A DNA stretch of 64,000 bases from Eledone cirrhosa (taxonomy: Eukaryota; Mollusca; Cephalopoda; Octopoda; Eledonidae). The translations under genes and the position numbers were made by a program. The notes beneath the pieces are model-generated. The model did no database searches and was not told where the DNA came from. It saw only the letters and a list, made by a program, of their open reading frames with translations. This document shows, in pieces, positions 1 through 11,715 of this stretch. The stretch is from contig OZ024759.1 of NCBI GenBank assembly GCA_964016885.1, positions 4,902,546-4,966,545 on the forward strand, given 5' to 3'. The first letter of the stretch is position 1. Every line of letters starts with the position of its first letter.

Positions 1-317
1 TATATCATCACAGGAGATTCGGGGGAAATAAGCAGATATAAGTAGGCTTATTAGACAAGGCAAGTATGCAAGAATTTCGAAGATTGTCGCCTAGCTTTGA
101 GAGAAAGGAGAGGTAATTGCAGGGGTTAGGGATGAGTTTGTAGAGAAAGACACAATGTCCAACATAGTTTATATCAAAAACAAGGTCGAAGTATATACAT
201 TGTGGAAACAAGTCAATGATAATAATAATAATAATGTAAACAGAACATTTTGAAATTGGGGAAGAGAGATAGCTGTAGAATAGAAATAATCTATGAAAGT
301 CTGGGATATAAGTTATA

Positions 318-700
318 TATATATGTTGTGATGTCACTTGTGCCAAGCTGTATCAGCCATTGCCTTTCCCTTGGACAACATATATAGCGTATAATATATA
401 TTGTACACATCGTATATATACTATATATATTGTGTATATATACTGTAGACAGTGTATATATGATATATATATAGTATATATATATGTAGTGATGTAACTG
501 GTACCAAGCTGTATCAGCCATTACCTTTCCCTTGGACAACATCGGTGGCGTGGAGAGGGTAGACTGGTATACTTGGGTGACTGCTGGTCTTCCTCAAACA
601 ACTGGACTTGTGCCTCAGAAGGGAACTTTCTAGTTGCAAATCACATGGTCATTCTTGACCGACAGAGGTCTTCGATATGTTAGGTGTGTATATATAGATG
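318..700. repeat. Interspersed repeat with duplicated leading segment
   Basis: A segment containing CCAAGCTGTATCAGCCATT and CCCTTGGACAACAT occurs at about 328-380 and again at 487-542, separated by TA-rich sequence. Only the second copy continues into unique-looking repeat body to about 700. No protein is supported; the frames across it are short. The family was not identified. Confidence 0.5.
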
Positions 701-809
701 TGTATTGATGTCCATGTGGGAGTCATTGATACCAATGCTAGGGATGGCTGGTCTTCTATATTACTGTATAACACCAAAGATCTCGATCCTGTGTCATTGT
801 CTTAGAGAA

Positions 810-2222
810 GTGCAATTGTGTGAGGTCAGCTGTTATCACCTCATCCCAGGTCTTCCTACTTCATATCTTCCATCAATTGTGTGAGGTCAGCTTTTATCAC
901 CTCATCCCAGGTCTTCCTACTCCATAGCTTCCATCAATTGTGTCAGGTCAGCTATTATCACCTCATCCTAGGTCTTCCTACTTCATAGCTTCCATCAATT
1001 GTGTGAGGTCAGCTTTTATCACCTCATCCCAGGTCTTCCTACTTCATAGCTTCCATCAATTGTGTCAGGTCAGCTGTTATCAACCCATCCCAGGTCTTCC
1101 TTCTCTATAGCTTCCATCAATTGTGTCAGGTCAGCTTTTATCACCTCATCCCAGGTCTTCCTACTTCATAGCTTCCATCAATTGTGTCAGGTCAGCTTTT
1201 ATCACCTCATCCCAGGTCTTCCTACTTCATAGCTTCCATCAATTGTGTCAGGTCAGCTATTATCACCTCATCCCAGGTCTTCCTACTTCATAGCTTCCAT
1301 CAATTGTGTCAGGTCAGCTTTTATCACCTCATCCCAGGTCTTCCTACTTCATAGCTTCCATCAATTGTGTCAGGTCAGCTTTTATCACCTCATCCCAGGT
1401 CTTCCTACTTCATAGCTTCCATCAATTGTGTCAGGTCAGCTTTTATCACCTCATCCCAGGTCTTCCTACTTCATAGCTTCCATCAATTGTGTCAGGTCAG
1501 CTATTATCACCTCATCCCAGGTCTTCCTACTTCGTAGCTTCCATCAATTGTGTCAGGTCAGCTTTTATCACCTCATCCCAGGTCTTCCTACTTCATAGCT
1601 TCCATCAATTGTGTAAGGTCAGCTTTTATCACCTCATCCCAGGTCTTCCTACTTCATAGCTTCCATCAATTGTGTCAGGTCAGCTTTTATCACCTCATCC
1701 CAGGTCTTCCTACTCTATAGCTTCCATCAATTGTGTAAAGTCAGCTTTTATCACCTCATCCCAGGTCTTCCTACTTCATAGCTTCCATCAATTGTGTCAG
1801 GTCAGCTTTTATCACCTCAAACTAGGTCTTCCTACTCCATAGCTTCCATCAATTGTGTGAGGTCAGCTTTTATCACCTCAAACCAGGTCTTTTTACTCCA
1901 TAGGTTCCATCAATTGTGTAAGGTCAGCTTTTATCACCTCATCCCAAGTCTTCCTACTTCATTGCTTCCATCAATTGTGTCAGGTCAGCTTTTATCACCT
2001 CATCCCAGGTCTTCCTACTTCATAGCTTCCATCAATTGTGTCAGGTCAGCTATTATCACCTCATCCCAGGTCTTCCTACTTCATAGCTTCCATCAATTGT
2101 GTCAGGTCAGCTATTATCACCTCATCCCAGGTCTTCCTACTTCATTGCTTCCATCAATTGTGTCAGGTCAGCTATTATCACCTCATCCCAGGTCTTCCTA
2201 CTTCATAGCTTCCATCAATTTT
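810..2222. repeat. Minisatellite, 61-bp unit, about 23 copies
   Basis: Tandem copies of a 61-bp unit containing CAATTGTGTCAGGTCAGC and CACCTCATCCCAGGTCTTCC. The period is visible as a one-base drift per 60-base line. Variants include GTGAGG for GTCAGG and CTATTATC for CTTTTATC, and divergence is highest at 1790-1930. The plus-strand 150-residue open frame at its right end exists only because the units lack stops in that frame. Confidence 0.95.
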
Positions 2223-2321
2223 ATAAAATGCTTGAAAACAACTTAGAAAAAATGTTACTCAAAATCAAAATTTAATCCCAAAGAGAGGAAATTGGAACAT
2301 TATCCACTGAAAGTTGCTTAA

Positions 2322-2528
2322 CCCTTTAGTGTCCAAACCAGCCAAAACTGGCCAGAATTCTCTACCTCTTTCTGTTGAAACTGGCTGTAACTGGTCGCTC
2401 AGACTGATGTTAAGGTATTGTTCTCAAAATAAATACTTTCAAAATCTGATAGATTCAATATTATGTGAGATAAAGCCTTTACCATGAAAATATAATAGTA
2501 TATATAAAATAATGTGAATGCTAAAGGG
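2322..2528 (-). mobile_element. piggyBac-type MITE, copy 1
   Basis: A 207-bp element bounded by TTAA at 2318-2321 and 2529-2532, starting CCCTTTAG and ending CTAAAGGG. TTAA target sites with CCC/GGG termini are the signature of piggyBac elements. The interior has no coding capacity. It lies in the opposite orientation to the copies at 32-55 kb. Confidence 0.8.
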
Positions 2529-2532
2529 TTAA

Positions 2533-2790
2533 CCCTTTAACATTTAAACCGGCAATAACTGGCCAGAGTTCTGTCCTCTTTTTCTTTTTAAACCACTCGT
2601 AACTGGCCACTCATACTGATGTTAAAGTATTGTTCTCAATATAAATAATATCAGATTCGATATTATGTGAGGTAAAGACTTTACCATGGAAATATAATAG
2701 TATATATAGAGTAATGTAAATGTTATGTGAGATAAAGACATTACCATGGAAATATAATAGTATATATAGAATAATGTAAATGTTAAAGGC
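2533..2790 (-). mobile_element. piggyBac-type MITE, copy 2, sharing TTAA with copy 1
   Basis: Starts CCCTTTAAC immediately after the TTAA that ends copy 1 and stops at a mutated GGC followed by TTAA (2791-2794). It is longer than copy 1 because about 70 bp near its end, containing GATAAAGACATTACCATGG, is internally duplicated. Confidence 0.75.
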
Positions 2791-2999
2791 TTAAACCCTG
2801 AAGAAAGGACTTTTAGGTCCCGAAATATTGGACAGATAAAAGAACAACAACAAAAAAACAAAACAAAGATTACCAGGTAACTTTTACTTTTCCTTACCTC
2901 ATCTTATTGTCCATTTTGCATTGTTTAGCCTTCTATCTCTTTCAACGTTATATTTTATATAGAATGCTTCAAACAAACTACAACATTTAATTATATATC

Positions 3000-3540
3000 A
3001 TCATCATCATCTTCAATTAACGTCCATCTTCCACACTAGCATGTGTTAGACGGGTCCCATTTAGAGGCAAGTGTGGGCTGGATGCTTTTTTGCTGTCTTC
3101 TACACGTTCAGTGTGGGTGAGATATATATATATGTGTATGTATATATCATCACCATTTAGCGTCCATTTTTCCATTCTTGCATGGGTTAGACGGGTCATT
3201 CACACCAGGAGGCAAGTCTGGCCAGGGTTGGCCATGTGTCGCACCTTGCTCAGGTGAGGTCTGTAAATTTGGTGGGGTATTTTACAGCTGGATTCCCTTC
3301 CTAACATCAACCATGTTTACAGTGTGGAACTGGATGGCTCTGTTATGAGGAGGGACAGGCCAGTTGGCTGCACTGAACTCATCTCACAGTGGAACTATAA
3401 TTTTGGGGGGCCTGGTACTGGGTGGCACCATTGAGGAGGGGGTAGCCAGTCAGCTGCTCCAAACTCATCTCACGAGGTTACCACAGTTTTGGGGCCCTGT
3501 ACTAGGGGCTATAGTGATGGTGTAGCTAGTTTATATGAAT
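3000..3540 (-). mobile_element. Two 3'-end fragments of a LINE (minus strand)
   Basis: Two successive pieces, about 3000-3120 and 3148-3540, match in reverse the 3' tail of the LINE at 32646-35128: an ATC microsatellite, then a segment containing GGGTTAGACGGGT, then CCCTTCCTAACATCAACC. Both lack any reverse transcriptase sequence. They fit 5'-truncated retrotransposition. Confidence 0.6.
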
Positions 3541-3559
3541 AAGTAAATCTGACGCAGGT

Positions 3560-4383
3560 ATATTTCTACAGTTTACCAATGTACCGTACTTACTGGCGCC
3601 AATGACGACCAATTTTTGAAAAAAAATAATAATCAACCTTCGGCCTCCAGGACATATGGTAGATATTTTGGACTTATATTAGGGAAAAAGTAATGTCTTT
3701 GATGCTAGGAAATATGGTGAAAATTTAAAATTTCCACTGTTAAATCTATCCCTGCATTTTAAGTATTCTCTATTATCTCATACTGTTACTTTCTTATAAG
3801 TCCTATAAGAATGCAATTTTTGCTAAACTGCCATAGAGCAGACCTCTGAAGTGATAGAAGGATATAATTTATAGAGCATGCTGGAATACCACTGCTTACA
3901 TTGGAGAGAATTTCTCTGGACAGAATGTTGATATCTACAGTTTACCAATATAGAAATATAACATTTCCACTGTTAAATCTATCTCTGCTTCTAAAGTATT
4001 CTCTATTATCTCATACTGTTTCTTTCTTATTTCAGAATATCAGATGACATTGGGATAAATTATTATTTTCAATCTTGGATACATCATCTCTATTTATCAT
4101 CATTTGAAGACTAAAACCTTCTAAACAGAACTTATATAACACTGTTTATATAAATCTATAGTTCAATTACTGTGAAATATTTCCTCAAAACTGAGTTTAT
4201 TTTCTTCACTATAAGATGGTTTTGTATTTTAACTAAACTTGGATGAAACAGAAGTTTGTATTATCTTCAGATATTAACTGAAATCACAGTTGAGGGAAAT
4301 ATAGAAGAATATTTTATAAGAAATATAATATAAAAAATATTACAAGAAAAACATCTGTATATTCTGTTGAAGAAGAAATCATT
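3560..4383 (+). other. Non-coding flank upstream of the zinc-finger remnant, with a local duplication
   Basis: No gene. A segment containing TTTCCACTGTTAAATCTATC and CTCTATTATCTCATACTGTT occurs at about 3727-3800 and again at 3960-4035. The second copy ends in a pyrimidine-rich TTTCTTATTTCAG at about 4023-4035, a plausible splice acceptor for an exon leading into the zinc-finger frame at 4384. Confidence 0.4.
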
Positions 4384-5104
4384 ATGCCAAATAAATTGAC
4401 AAAGAAGATTAAATGTGTAACACAATCTAAAGTGTTTAGTATTGCTGGTGAGATGACAAAGGTTAGAGAAGAGAAGCCATATCACTGTGATATCTGTGAT
4501 AAATCATTCTCTCAAAGTGGTACCTTAACTACTCACAAACGTATACATACAGGAGACAAGCCATATCACTGTGATATCTGTGGTATATCATTCTCTGGGA
4601 AAAGTAGCCTAACTACTCACAAATGTATACATGCAGAAGAGAAATCATAATGCATTGACATCAGTGATAAATCCTTCTCTCAAATTTGTGAATTAATGAG
4701 AATACAAATACATATCATTGTAACATCTTAGGGAAATCCTTCTCTTTGAATGTTACATTAACTATACACACACATATACATACAGCTGGGAAGCCATATC
4801 ACTTTGATATATTTGGTACATCATTCTCTAAATGTTGTGGCTTCACTAGACACCAACATCTACAGGAGAGGAACCATATCACTGTGATGTCTGTGATAAA
4901 TCCTTCTCTAAATGTTGTGGTTTCACTAGACACCAACATATACATACAGGAGAGGAACCATATCACTGTGATGTCTGTGATAAATCCTTCTCTAAATGTT
5001 GTGGTTTAATTAGACACTAACATATACAGGAGAGGAACTATATCACTGTGATGTCTGTGGTACATCTTTCTCTTATAAAGATTACTTAATGCAACACAAT
5101 TAGA
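4384..5104 (+). pseudogene. C2H2 zinc-finger protein gene, truncated and frameshifted
   Basis: The frame 4384-4650 (88 aa) begins with a basic leader and holds two complete Kruppel-type C2H2 fingers (C-x2-C-x12-H-x3-H). The linker between them reads HTGDKPY, the usual TGEKPY type. A stop at 4648-4650 ends it. Downstream finger remnants follow to about 5104: a degraded third finger, then repeated CDVCDKSFSKCC-type fingers that fall into other frames, where the 87-aa frame reads ITVMSVINPS. Such proteins bind DNA in the nucleus, and octopus genomes are known for large expansions of this family. The two intact fingers could still be a short expressed exon, but the decayed tail argues for a pseudogene. 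Confidence 0.8.
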
Positions 5105-5754
5105 TAAAAACCATGTCACTCACCTAAAATAGTGCCATCAATGTTGTTAATATTTTGAATAAACCTGTTTTACTAAGAAATTCTCCTTTCATTTTATGTC
5201 TGTATAAACACAGTCTTCTCTCTTACACACCACTTCAGCTCACTCTTAAACCCAGCTTCTTCTTCAACTTGTCCAAGCTCTCCCTTTCTCTCACACTTAC
5301 ACAACATATCCTACAAAGCATGGTTGTTTCATATCTCTCCAGTCTACATAACCTCTGCAGTCACAGCCCTTATTTCGTTACCATGCATCATTGCATATCA
5401 CCCACATGTGTCATACAGTTGTCCTTTTGTACAGAGAGAGAGAAACTTTTTGTGGTCAACTGTTGCAGTAGCTCTCTAAACTTTTTCCATCCTATCCTTA
5501 TTCTAGCTATACAACTTTCAGAGCAGCCCCCTCCACTTCTAATTAACTCACCTAGATTGCAAAATATATTTGTCAGCATACTTTATGAAGGGTCTGTTTG
5601 GAAGTGCCTCGCCTAATAAACAATGGTGCCATAACTGGACTCAGAAACCAATGGTCACACATACATGGTAAGTTAGCTAAGAACGTAGGTTTTACATTGG
5701 TTCACTGCGCTGGAGAAGTAAGCAGCAATCACGTTTAGGAGACAAGCTCTATCA

Positions 5755-6840
5755 AATATTTAAAGGGTTCCATAGAAGCAGTTGACAGTTTCTGTTACCT
5801 GGGGTATCAAATAAGCAGTGGAGGTAGGTGTTCTGAAAGTACAGTAACAAGAGTAAGAACAAGATGGCAGAGGTTTAGGGTGTTACTACTGCTGCTAGCT
5901 ACAAAAGGTTGTTTCACCAAATTGATGTGTGCATATAAACAGCAATGCTGCATTGCAGTGAGGACCCCAGAAGATTGGATAGAAATGAAGCTTGAATTCT
6001 CCGATGGATGTGTAATATTAATATACATGAAGGGGAAAGTGTTAATAACCTGAGAGAGAACCTGGGCATGAGAGGGAAAAGATACAGTATGCAGGAGAGG
6101 AGATTGCTGTGGTATGGACATGTGATGTGTATGAAGGTAGAGATGCTGTATAAAAGGTTGACCACTTGAAATTGATGGAAGAGGAAGACCTAGGAATGCT
6201 TGGGATGTGGAGGTAAAAACTGACCTGACACCATTGTACCTCTCAAAGGTGATGACACAGGATTGAAATCTCTGGCGTTATACAGTACTGCAGGAGACCT
6301 GCATTCCCATGTGCACGGGTTGACACAACATTTAGTGGTTTGAAGTATGCTCCAATTTTCCTCCCCTTCACATCTTAACACTCCACCCCCTTACCAGCTA
6401 AGTACACCACCCTGACCTACCTCTCCAATCCCCACTCTACATACACACAACCCCACCCCCACTTTCACATCTGATACACCTCTCTTGACCAACCCATGTA
6501 TACAAGTAAGGAAAGCTTAACATTATCTCCTCCAATGCTGCTGAAATGGCTAAAAGCCCTCAGGCAACCCTGTAAGGTGGTCATGCAAGTGTCATGACAA
6601 AAGAGCACCAAGTCCTCTCTGTTAGGTAACATGACAAAAGAACACCTAACCCTCCCTGCAAGGTAGTCATGCTGATGACATGACAAATAAGCACCCAGTC
6701 CACCCTGTGAGGTAGACATGACAGAAGGCCCCTAGCCCACTCTGTAAAGTAGTCATGCTAGTGGCAAGACTGAAGGGACCCGAAGCACCCTTCAAAGTGA
6801 TCAAATTGGTGACATGACTTGACACCATTTTTTAGTTTAC
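5755..6840 (+). pseudogene. Decayed LINE reverse-transcriptase C-terminus and 3' tail
   Basis: The plus strand matches, with many stops and frameshifts, the C-terminal part and tail of the LINE at 32646-35128. Shared stretches include GCAGTGGAGGTAGGTGTTCTG (5816-5836), the GGTATGGACATGTGATG stretch (6110-6126) and the segment before the ORF end at about 6235-6300. From 6300 on, several degenerate copies of the tail motif with AGCACCC and GACATGA occur. No reading frame survives, so this is an old copy. Confidence 0.6.
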
Positions 6841-8800
6841 TTCTAAAATATCTCATTTTTATTTTACTTCTAAAATATCTCATATATTTAAAAATTACTT
6901 ATTTTAAAAAATTATTATTTATTTCTTAAAAAAATTACTTTTTAAAGATTATTTAAAATTTTTTTATATTTTTTAATATTTTTTAAATATTTTTAAACAT
7001 TTTAAATAGTTTAAGTACTTTTTAAGTATTTTATTTTGTTAAAAGGGTTTTTTGAGTATCTTCTGAGATTAAAAAAAAATTTTTTTTTATTTTTCCAGAA
7101 ATGTTTTCCAGAACTTTTAATATTTTAATATTTTAAATATTTTTTAATTATTTAATATTAGAGTTATAACCAATAACTAATTCTGGCTATATATATCTTT
7201 CAACATTTATATCTTCGTCAAAATGGTCTCTTACTAACTAATAAATAAACAAAGCTGGGTTTTTCAGTATCTTCCTAATTTAAAACATTAAAAACATATA
7301 AATAATCTTATTAACTCAGTTAATTTAATTACTTACACTAAATATAAACCAGTATCCCTCATAACTTATTAAAACAATTATCTATAACATGATATAGCCA
7401 TTTATCCACTCATATATCTATTCTTCTATCTATTGATTCTCCTATTTTCTACTTTATATCTATTTATTTTCAATTTATTATTCAATGTCTTTATATATAT
7501 TTATTTTTTCTATATATCTATTTTTCTATATACTTATAATAGTAAATATTATATTGTATTATATTAGAATTCTAACAATAATTAGTAAATATACGTAACA
7601 TTAATATAAACGTAATACTTATTTACGTTACATGAGTTCATCCTCTATAAATGTCTTTCTTCTCTCTATCTCTCTATCTATCTCATAACAGTAATTTTTT
7701 TCTCTCTCTTTCTTCTCTTTCTTCCCTATCTTTCCCCAGCGTAATTTAAATAAACGGTTGTTTTTTCAATTTTTCATACATTCATTTGCATATTCACACA
7801 TAACTTTGAATTACCCCTAATAAGTTTCCCCTATCCAGCGAATTTCCGACCGTTATTTATAAAACAAATTTTGTATTTTATCTGATGAAAGAGCACCAAG
7901 ATTGACTTGGTCGCCCTTGAAATATATATAATAAAATAAATATGCAAAAGTTCTATTTAAATTGTTGGGATACAACAAGCAAATATGTTTATAACTGATA
8001 TAAAGCACTCAACAAGTATTTGGAATAAACATACGATATTAACAATCCTTTTGTATTTTATGTACTCAATTATACGATGTACTATATTGATTTATACTTC
8101 TCTCTATATGTGAGTATATATGTATATGTGTATATTGACATACATGTACATGTGTTCTATGCATTTTTATGAATATATGTCTGTCTGTATGTATGCATGC
8201 GTGACGCGAATCTACCAATTGGCCGAGGATGCACACACATGTATATATATGTATATGTAAGAATTGTGTGTGTACATGTACATGTATACCCATACAATTT
8301 GATTGCAGATAGACATAACTAACAGCCATAAATGCATAACAGCTAATCTTATATATTTATATATATATATTAAAAAAAATTTGTTATAAAAAATATTTTA
8401 TTTAATAACACAAAGGATGGATAACATTAAATTAAAAATTCATTTATGCTTTGTATGTATATATTATATACGTGGTTAGATATGGTGTGTATTTTGTGAG
8501 TGTGTGTATATATATATATTTATGTGTATTTTTGCGTGTGTGTACGTGTTATATGATATGTAGTTCTCTAGCAATATATAGATTTCTTAATGTTTAGATT
8601 CCAATTTTTAATATATTGATCTCAATTTTTAAACTAAATATCTAATCATAGTTAAACAATGATTAATTTCTCATATTATGTATGTATATTCCATTCATGA
8701 TTATTAATATTTCTAATTTTATTTATTCATTTCATCTCAATTGTTAAGTTAACTTAATATGACATGACTTAATGTGTTCATTCTTTCCCCCTCTCTCTAT
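6841..8800. other. AT-rich intergenic DNA without a recognisable gene
   Basis: Very AT-rich with long A and T runs and pyrimidine microsatellites (TCTCTCTATC near 7655-7730). One segment at about 7855-7950, containing GTATTTTATCTGATGAAAG and GTCGCCCTTGAAATAT, recurs in diverged form at 9030-9150, so it is an interspersed repeat. I see no supported coding region. Confidence 0.5.
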
Positions 8801-9029
8801 CTCTATATTTTTGTCTCTGTCTGGTGTTTTGATATATCTCTCTCGTTTTTCTCTCCTTTTTCTTTTTTCTTGTTTTCTTTCTTTCTTTCTCCCTTTTCTC
8901 TCTCTCCGTCCTTTTCCTTATCTGTAACACAACGACTTATTTTAAAAATACTAATATAAGTAAACAACTCCACTATCCCTGAGTCTTCCAAAAGTAACGG
9001 TTGCATTTTGTAAGGGTATGTCAATATTT

Positions 9030-9150
9030 ATTTATAAAACTGTTATATATTGTATTTTGTCTGATGAAAGCATACCATAATTTAACATGGTATCCTTGAA
9101 ATATGTATAATGAAATAGATATGGTTTTATAAATATAGTTTCCATTTGTT
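9030..9150 (+). repeat. Second copy of the CTGATGAAAG repeat
   Basis: GTATTTTGTCTGATGAAAGC and CCTTGAAATATGTATAAT match the copy at about 7855-7950 with substitutions. The function and family are unknown. Confidence 0.4.
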
Positions 9151-9184
9151 AATATCGTATAATAAAATAAATATAGTTTTATAA

Positions 9185-9570
9185 ATCATCATCACCGTTT
9201 TACGTCCGTTCTTCCATGCTAGCATGGGTTAGACGGGTTGTCCTGTTGTGGGCAGTGTCTGGTCGGCTGACCATGCCTTGCTCATACAGAAACTGATTTT
9301 GGCTTTTCTACAGCCGGATGCCCTTCCTAACACCAACCTCATTTACAGTGAGTGTTGCGTGCTTTTTTCCGTGGCGCCCACACGTCCACTTTACAGTGTG
9401 GGCTGGGTGCTTTTTCTGTGTGGCACCTCCACGACCACTTTGCAGTGGGAGGGTGTGGGGGCATATTGTCTATATGCTTCATCTTGAACCCATGGAAGGT
9501 CGGGTACTCTGTATTACTGCGTGACGCCAGAGGTCACGGTCGTGTGTCATCATCGCCTTTGAGAGGTGTG
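9185..9570 (-). mobile_element. 5'-truncated LINE 3' end
   Basis: On the minus strand this reproduces the end of the LINE at 32646-35128: the last ORF codons (segment with GACCGTGACCTCTGGCGT), the GTGGTCGTGGAGGTGCCAC motif, AGGAAGGGCATCC, and the terminal GAACGGACGTAAAACGG tail. It abuts (TA)n at 9574-9622. Identity to the 34.7-35.1 kb copy is high, so this insertion is younger than the one at 5.7-6.8 kb. Confidence 0.8.
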
Positions 9571-9571
9571 T

Positions 9572-9626
<55 letters not shown>

Positions 9627-9876
9627 AATAAATTATCGAGAATCGGAATCTCGGCCCACGAAATAACGAAACACAATCTTCGAAAAGTGTAGCAAAGTGC
9701 TCAATAGTTTGGATAAACCAGAGCTATAACTAATATTTAAATACCAACACACTGAGATAATGCTTAAAATCATTCGCACAGCCGAAAAAACGACCAAGAA
9801 AATTCGGGTCAGACAAATAATAAATATATATATATATATTTTTTCTTTTAACATATATGTGTTTATAAAATATATA

Positions 9877-9951
9877 CAGGAACTCCCCAAAAATGTATAC
9901 ACACTTCAACTACAGTCTATGTAAGTGTGTATATATTTTTGGGGGACACTG
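9877..9951 (-). mobile_element. 75-bp hairpin MITE, mariner/Tc1-like
   Basis: Starts CAGGAACTCCCCAAAA and ends GGGGGACACTG, flanked by TA on both sides. The outer ~25 bp pair as inverted repeats. The interior is the reverse complement of the copy at 11580-11655. TA target duplication and CAGGGTGTCCC-like ends fit a non-autonomous mariner/Tc1 element. Confidence 0.65.
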
Positions 9952-10223
9952 TAATATACATATCATTAAACGTATCTCCTACATGTGTATAAATAAATAT
10001 ACATGTATTTTATTAACAATTTTCTGTAGAATCTGTTAAACATGGAAGAAAATGTGGAGACTAAATAAAATTAACGTGTTGGTCACATTAACTTAATAAT
10101 ATAACTATATATTAATGAAATATGTCGAAATAAAAGTTGTAATTGTGACAAAAATATTGATTCGGTAGTTTATTATGACCAAGATTGAATATTTAATGGA
10201 ATTAAGTGGAATTTATTAGGAAA

Positions 10224-10741
10224 TAAGACAATAAAACAGTGAAATGTTGAGGTTAAAAGAGAGAAAAACAAAATGTCCTCTCTTTATAAACTTTAATGTG
10301 GTTGAATTAGTAGCGGCTCGGCTTACTAAACTCAGCTCTCTCAAGGGTTCGAATCTCACGTAGTTTACTATAGTGTCTACAGAGTTATCTCCTACTGCTT
10401 TTATATAGTATCACTGTTTATTGTAAAGAGGGCGCTACAATCATTTACTAGTGTGACCAATGGTTTGCAGTCTGGCTTACTAACGCCAGGACTAAAGTGT
10501 TACATGGTTCCAACCGGGCTGGTTCCTTAATTTTTAAAAAGAGTTATCACCCATAGTCTTTCAGAGATTCCTCGAAAGGTGGCGTGGCGATCTGCTTTCA
10601 TGAGGAGTAGTAAGAGACAATAATATATGTAAGGAGGAGGAGTGAGAGAGACAAAAACAAAACTGTGTTAATTCTCTCTCCCCCTCGCTTCTTTTACTCT
10701 ATCTACCTGTTATGTCTTCATTTCACTGTTTTATTGTCTTA
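10224..10741. mobile_element. 518-bp element with 23-bp perfect terminal inverted repeats
   Basis: TAAGACAATAAAACAGTGAA at 10224 continues to a perfect 23-bp match, reversed, at 10719-10741. If the outer TA is the target duplication, it fits a Tc1/mariner-type non-autonomous element. The interior contains GGGTTCGAATC near 10348, which resembles a pol III B box, and a GA-rich segment. There is no open frame. Confidence 0.6.
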
Positions 10742-10775
10742 CTAGCAGTGTATCCCGGCGTTGCACGGGTAAGAA
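10742..10775 (-). mobile_element. Helitron-like 3' terminus (isolated)
   Basis: Read on the minus strand, the segment forms a short GC hairpin (CCCGTGCAACGCCGGG) followed closely by CTAG and then T, the arrangement expected at a Helitron 3' end (hairpin, CTRR, insertion before T). The hairpin and spacing resemble the ends at 17012 and 17576. No matching 5' end was found, so this may be a fragment. Confidence 0.35.
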
Positions 10776-10879
10776 CATTGGTAATAGCACCTCCAATGAG
10801 AAACCTTTATTTGTGAGTGCCTGTTAAAAACTCACAAACTGGACATGCTCACCGACATCCAGAGTTGACACTGCACTCA

Positions 10880-11060
10880 GTGCTCCTGTGGGAGACTCTG
10901 CATGGACACACTGGAAGAGGAAGACTGAGGTGAACATATGTTGATGCCCTCAGGACAGACACTGGTCTGTTGGAGGTGCAGGACATGGCAGTGATAATGA
11001 GGGACAGAGACCCCTGGAGAGACCTCGTCTATGGTTCTTGGGAATTTTACCCGTCCTAGG
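10880..11060 (+). pseudogene. LINE reverse-transcriptase C-terminal fragment
   Basis: One plus-strand frame reads as the extreme C-terminus of a non-LTR retrotransposon protein: a GRRRLTYVDAL-like stretch, then TDTGLLEV, then [14 protein letters not shown] before a stop near 11058. This pattern is common at the end of RTE/CR1-type polyproteins. It has no RT catalytic core and is a short truncated fragment. Confidence 0.5.
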
Positions 11061-11061
11061 T

Positions 11062-11096
11062 AGATAGATATATTTGTATGTGTATATTTATATATA

Positions 11097-11189
<93 letters not shown>

Positions 11190-11240
11190 ATATGTGTTTG
11201 TATATGTATGTATATCTATACAAATATATAAAAGTGAAAT
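11062..11240. repeat. (TA)n / (TG)n microsatellite
   Basis: Long alternating TA tract at 11100-11185 flanked by TATG-rich sequence. It accounts for the YIYIYI open frames on both strands. Confidence 0.95.
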
Positions 11241-11261
11241 TGTGTGTGTGTGTGTCCTGAT

Positions 11262-11534
11262 TTTTGCACCGCCAAGGAAGCACCAGAGATGTCGCAGCCT
11301 CAGGGCGTGTTTGTGCATCATCAGCCGCAGCATGCCAAGCCCTCCACGCAACGGGTGTTGACAGCAGATGAATAGTCTGACCATGGGAGCATGTCCCTTC
11401 CATAGAAAGCGGAAGAGGAGGTGCTCCATTTTTGTCAGAGTTGGGCCGGGGCAATATTTCCTAATTCCACTTAATTCCATTAAATATTCAATCTTGGTCG
11501 AAATAAATATTTTCATCTGTGACGATCTGTACAA
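11262..11534 (-). pseudogene. LINE ORF2 C-terminal fragment
   Basis: The minus-strand frame contains LLFRFLWKG, then [13 protein letters not shown], then [11 protein letters not shown], matching the cysteine/tryptophan-containing segment found downstream of the RT in many non-LTR retrotransposon proteins. It is cut off on its 3' side by the microsatellite at 11240. The catalytic core is missing. The outer 60 bp (11453-11513) also occurs inverted at 10165-10225, so this fragment was probably duplicated or interrupted by the elements between. Confidence 0.55.
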
Positions 11535-11579
11535 CCAATAATAGTAGGAGTCACGTTACATGATATGTATCTATATATA

Positions 11580-11655
11580 CAGGATGTCCCTAAAATATGT
11601 ATACACATTTACATAGACTGTAGTTGAAGTGTGTATACATTTTGGGGAGACCCTG
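11580..11655 (+). mobile_element. 76-bp hairpin MITE, second copy
   Basis: CAGGATGTCCCTAAAA to TTGGGGAGACCCTG, flanked by TA on each side. It is the reverse complement of the element at 9877-9951 with a few substitutions, including the central ACATAGACTGTAGTTGAAG. Confidence 0.7.
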
Positions 11656-11715
11656 TATATATTTTATTTATATATATATATGTTAAAAGATGATTGATAT
11701 ATATATCTACACTCA

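Noticed and set aside
8774..9024. Short frames on both strands in the pyrimidine-rich tract.
   Set aside because: Low-complexity TCTCTC/TTTCTC sequence gives serine/phenylalanine or lysine/glutamate frames without any gene signal.
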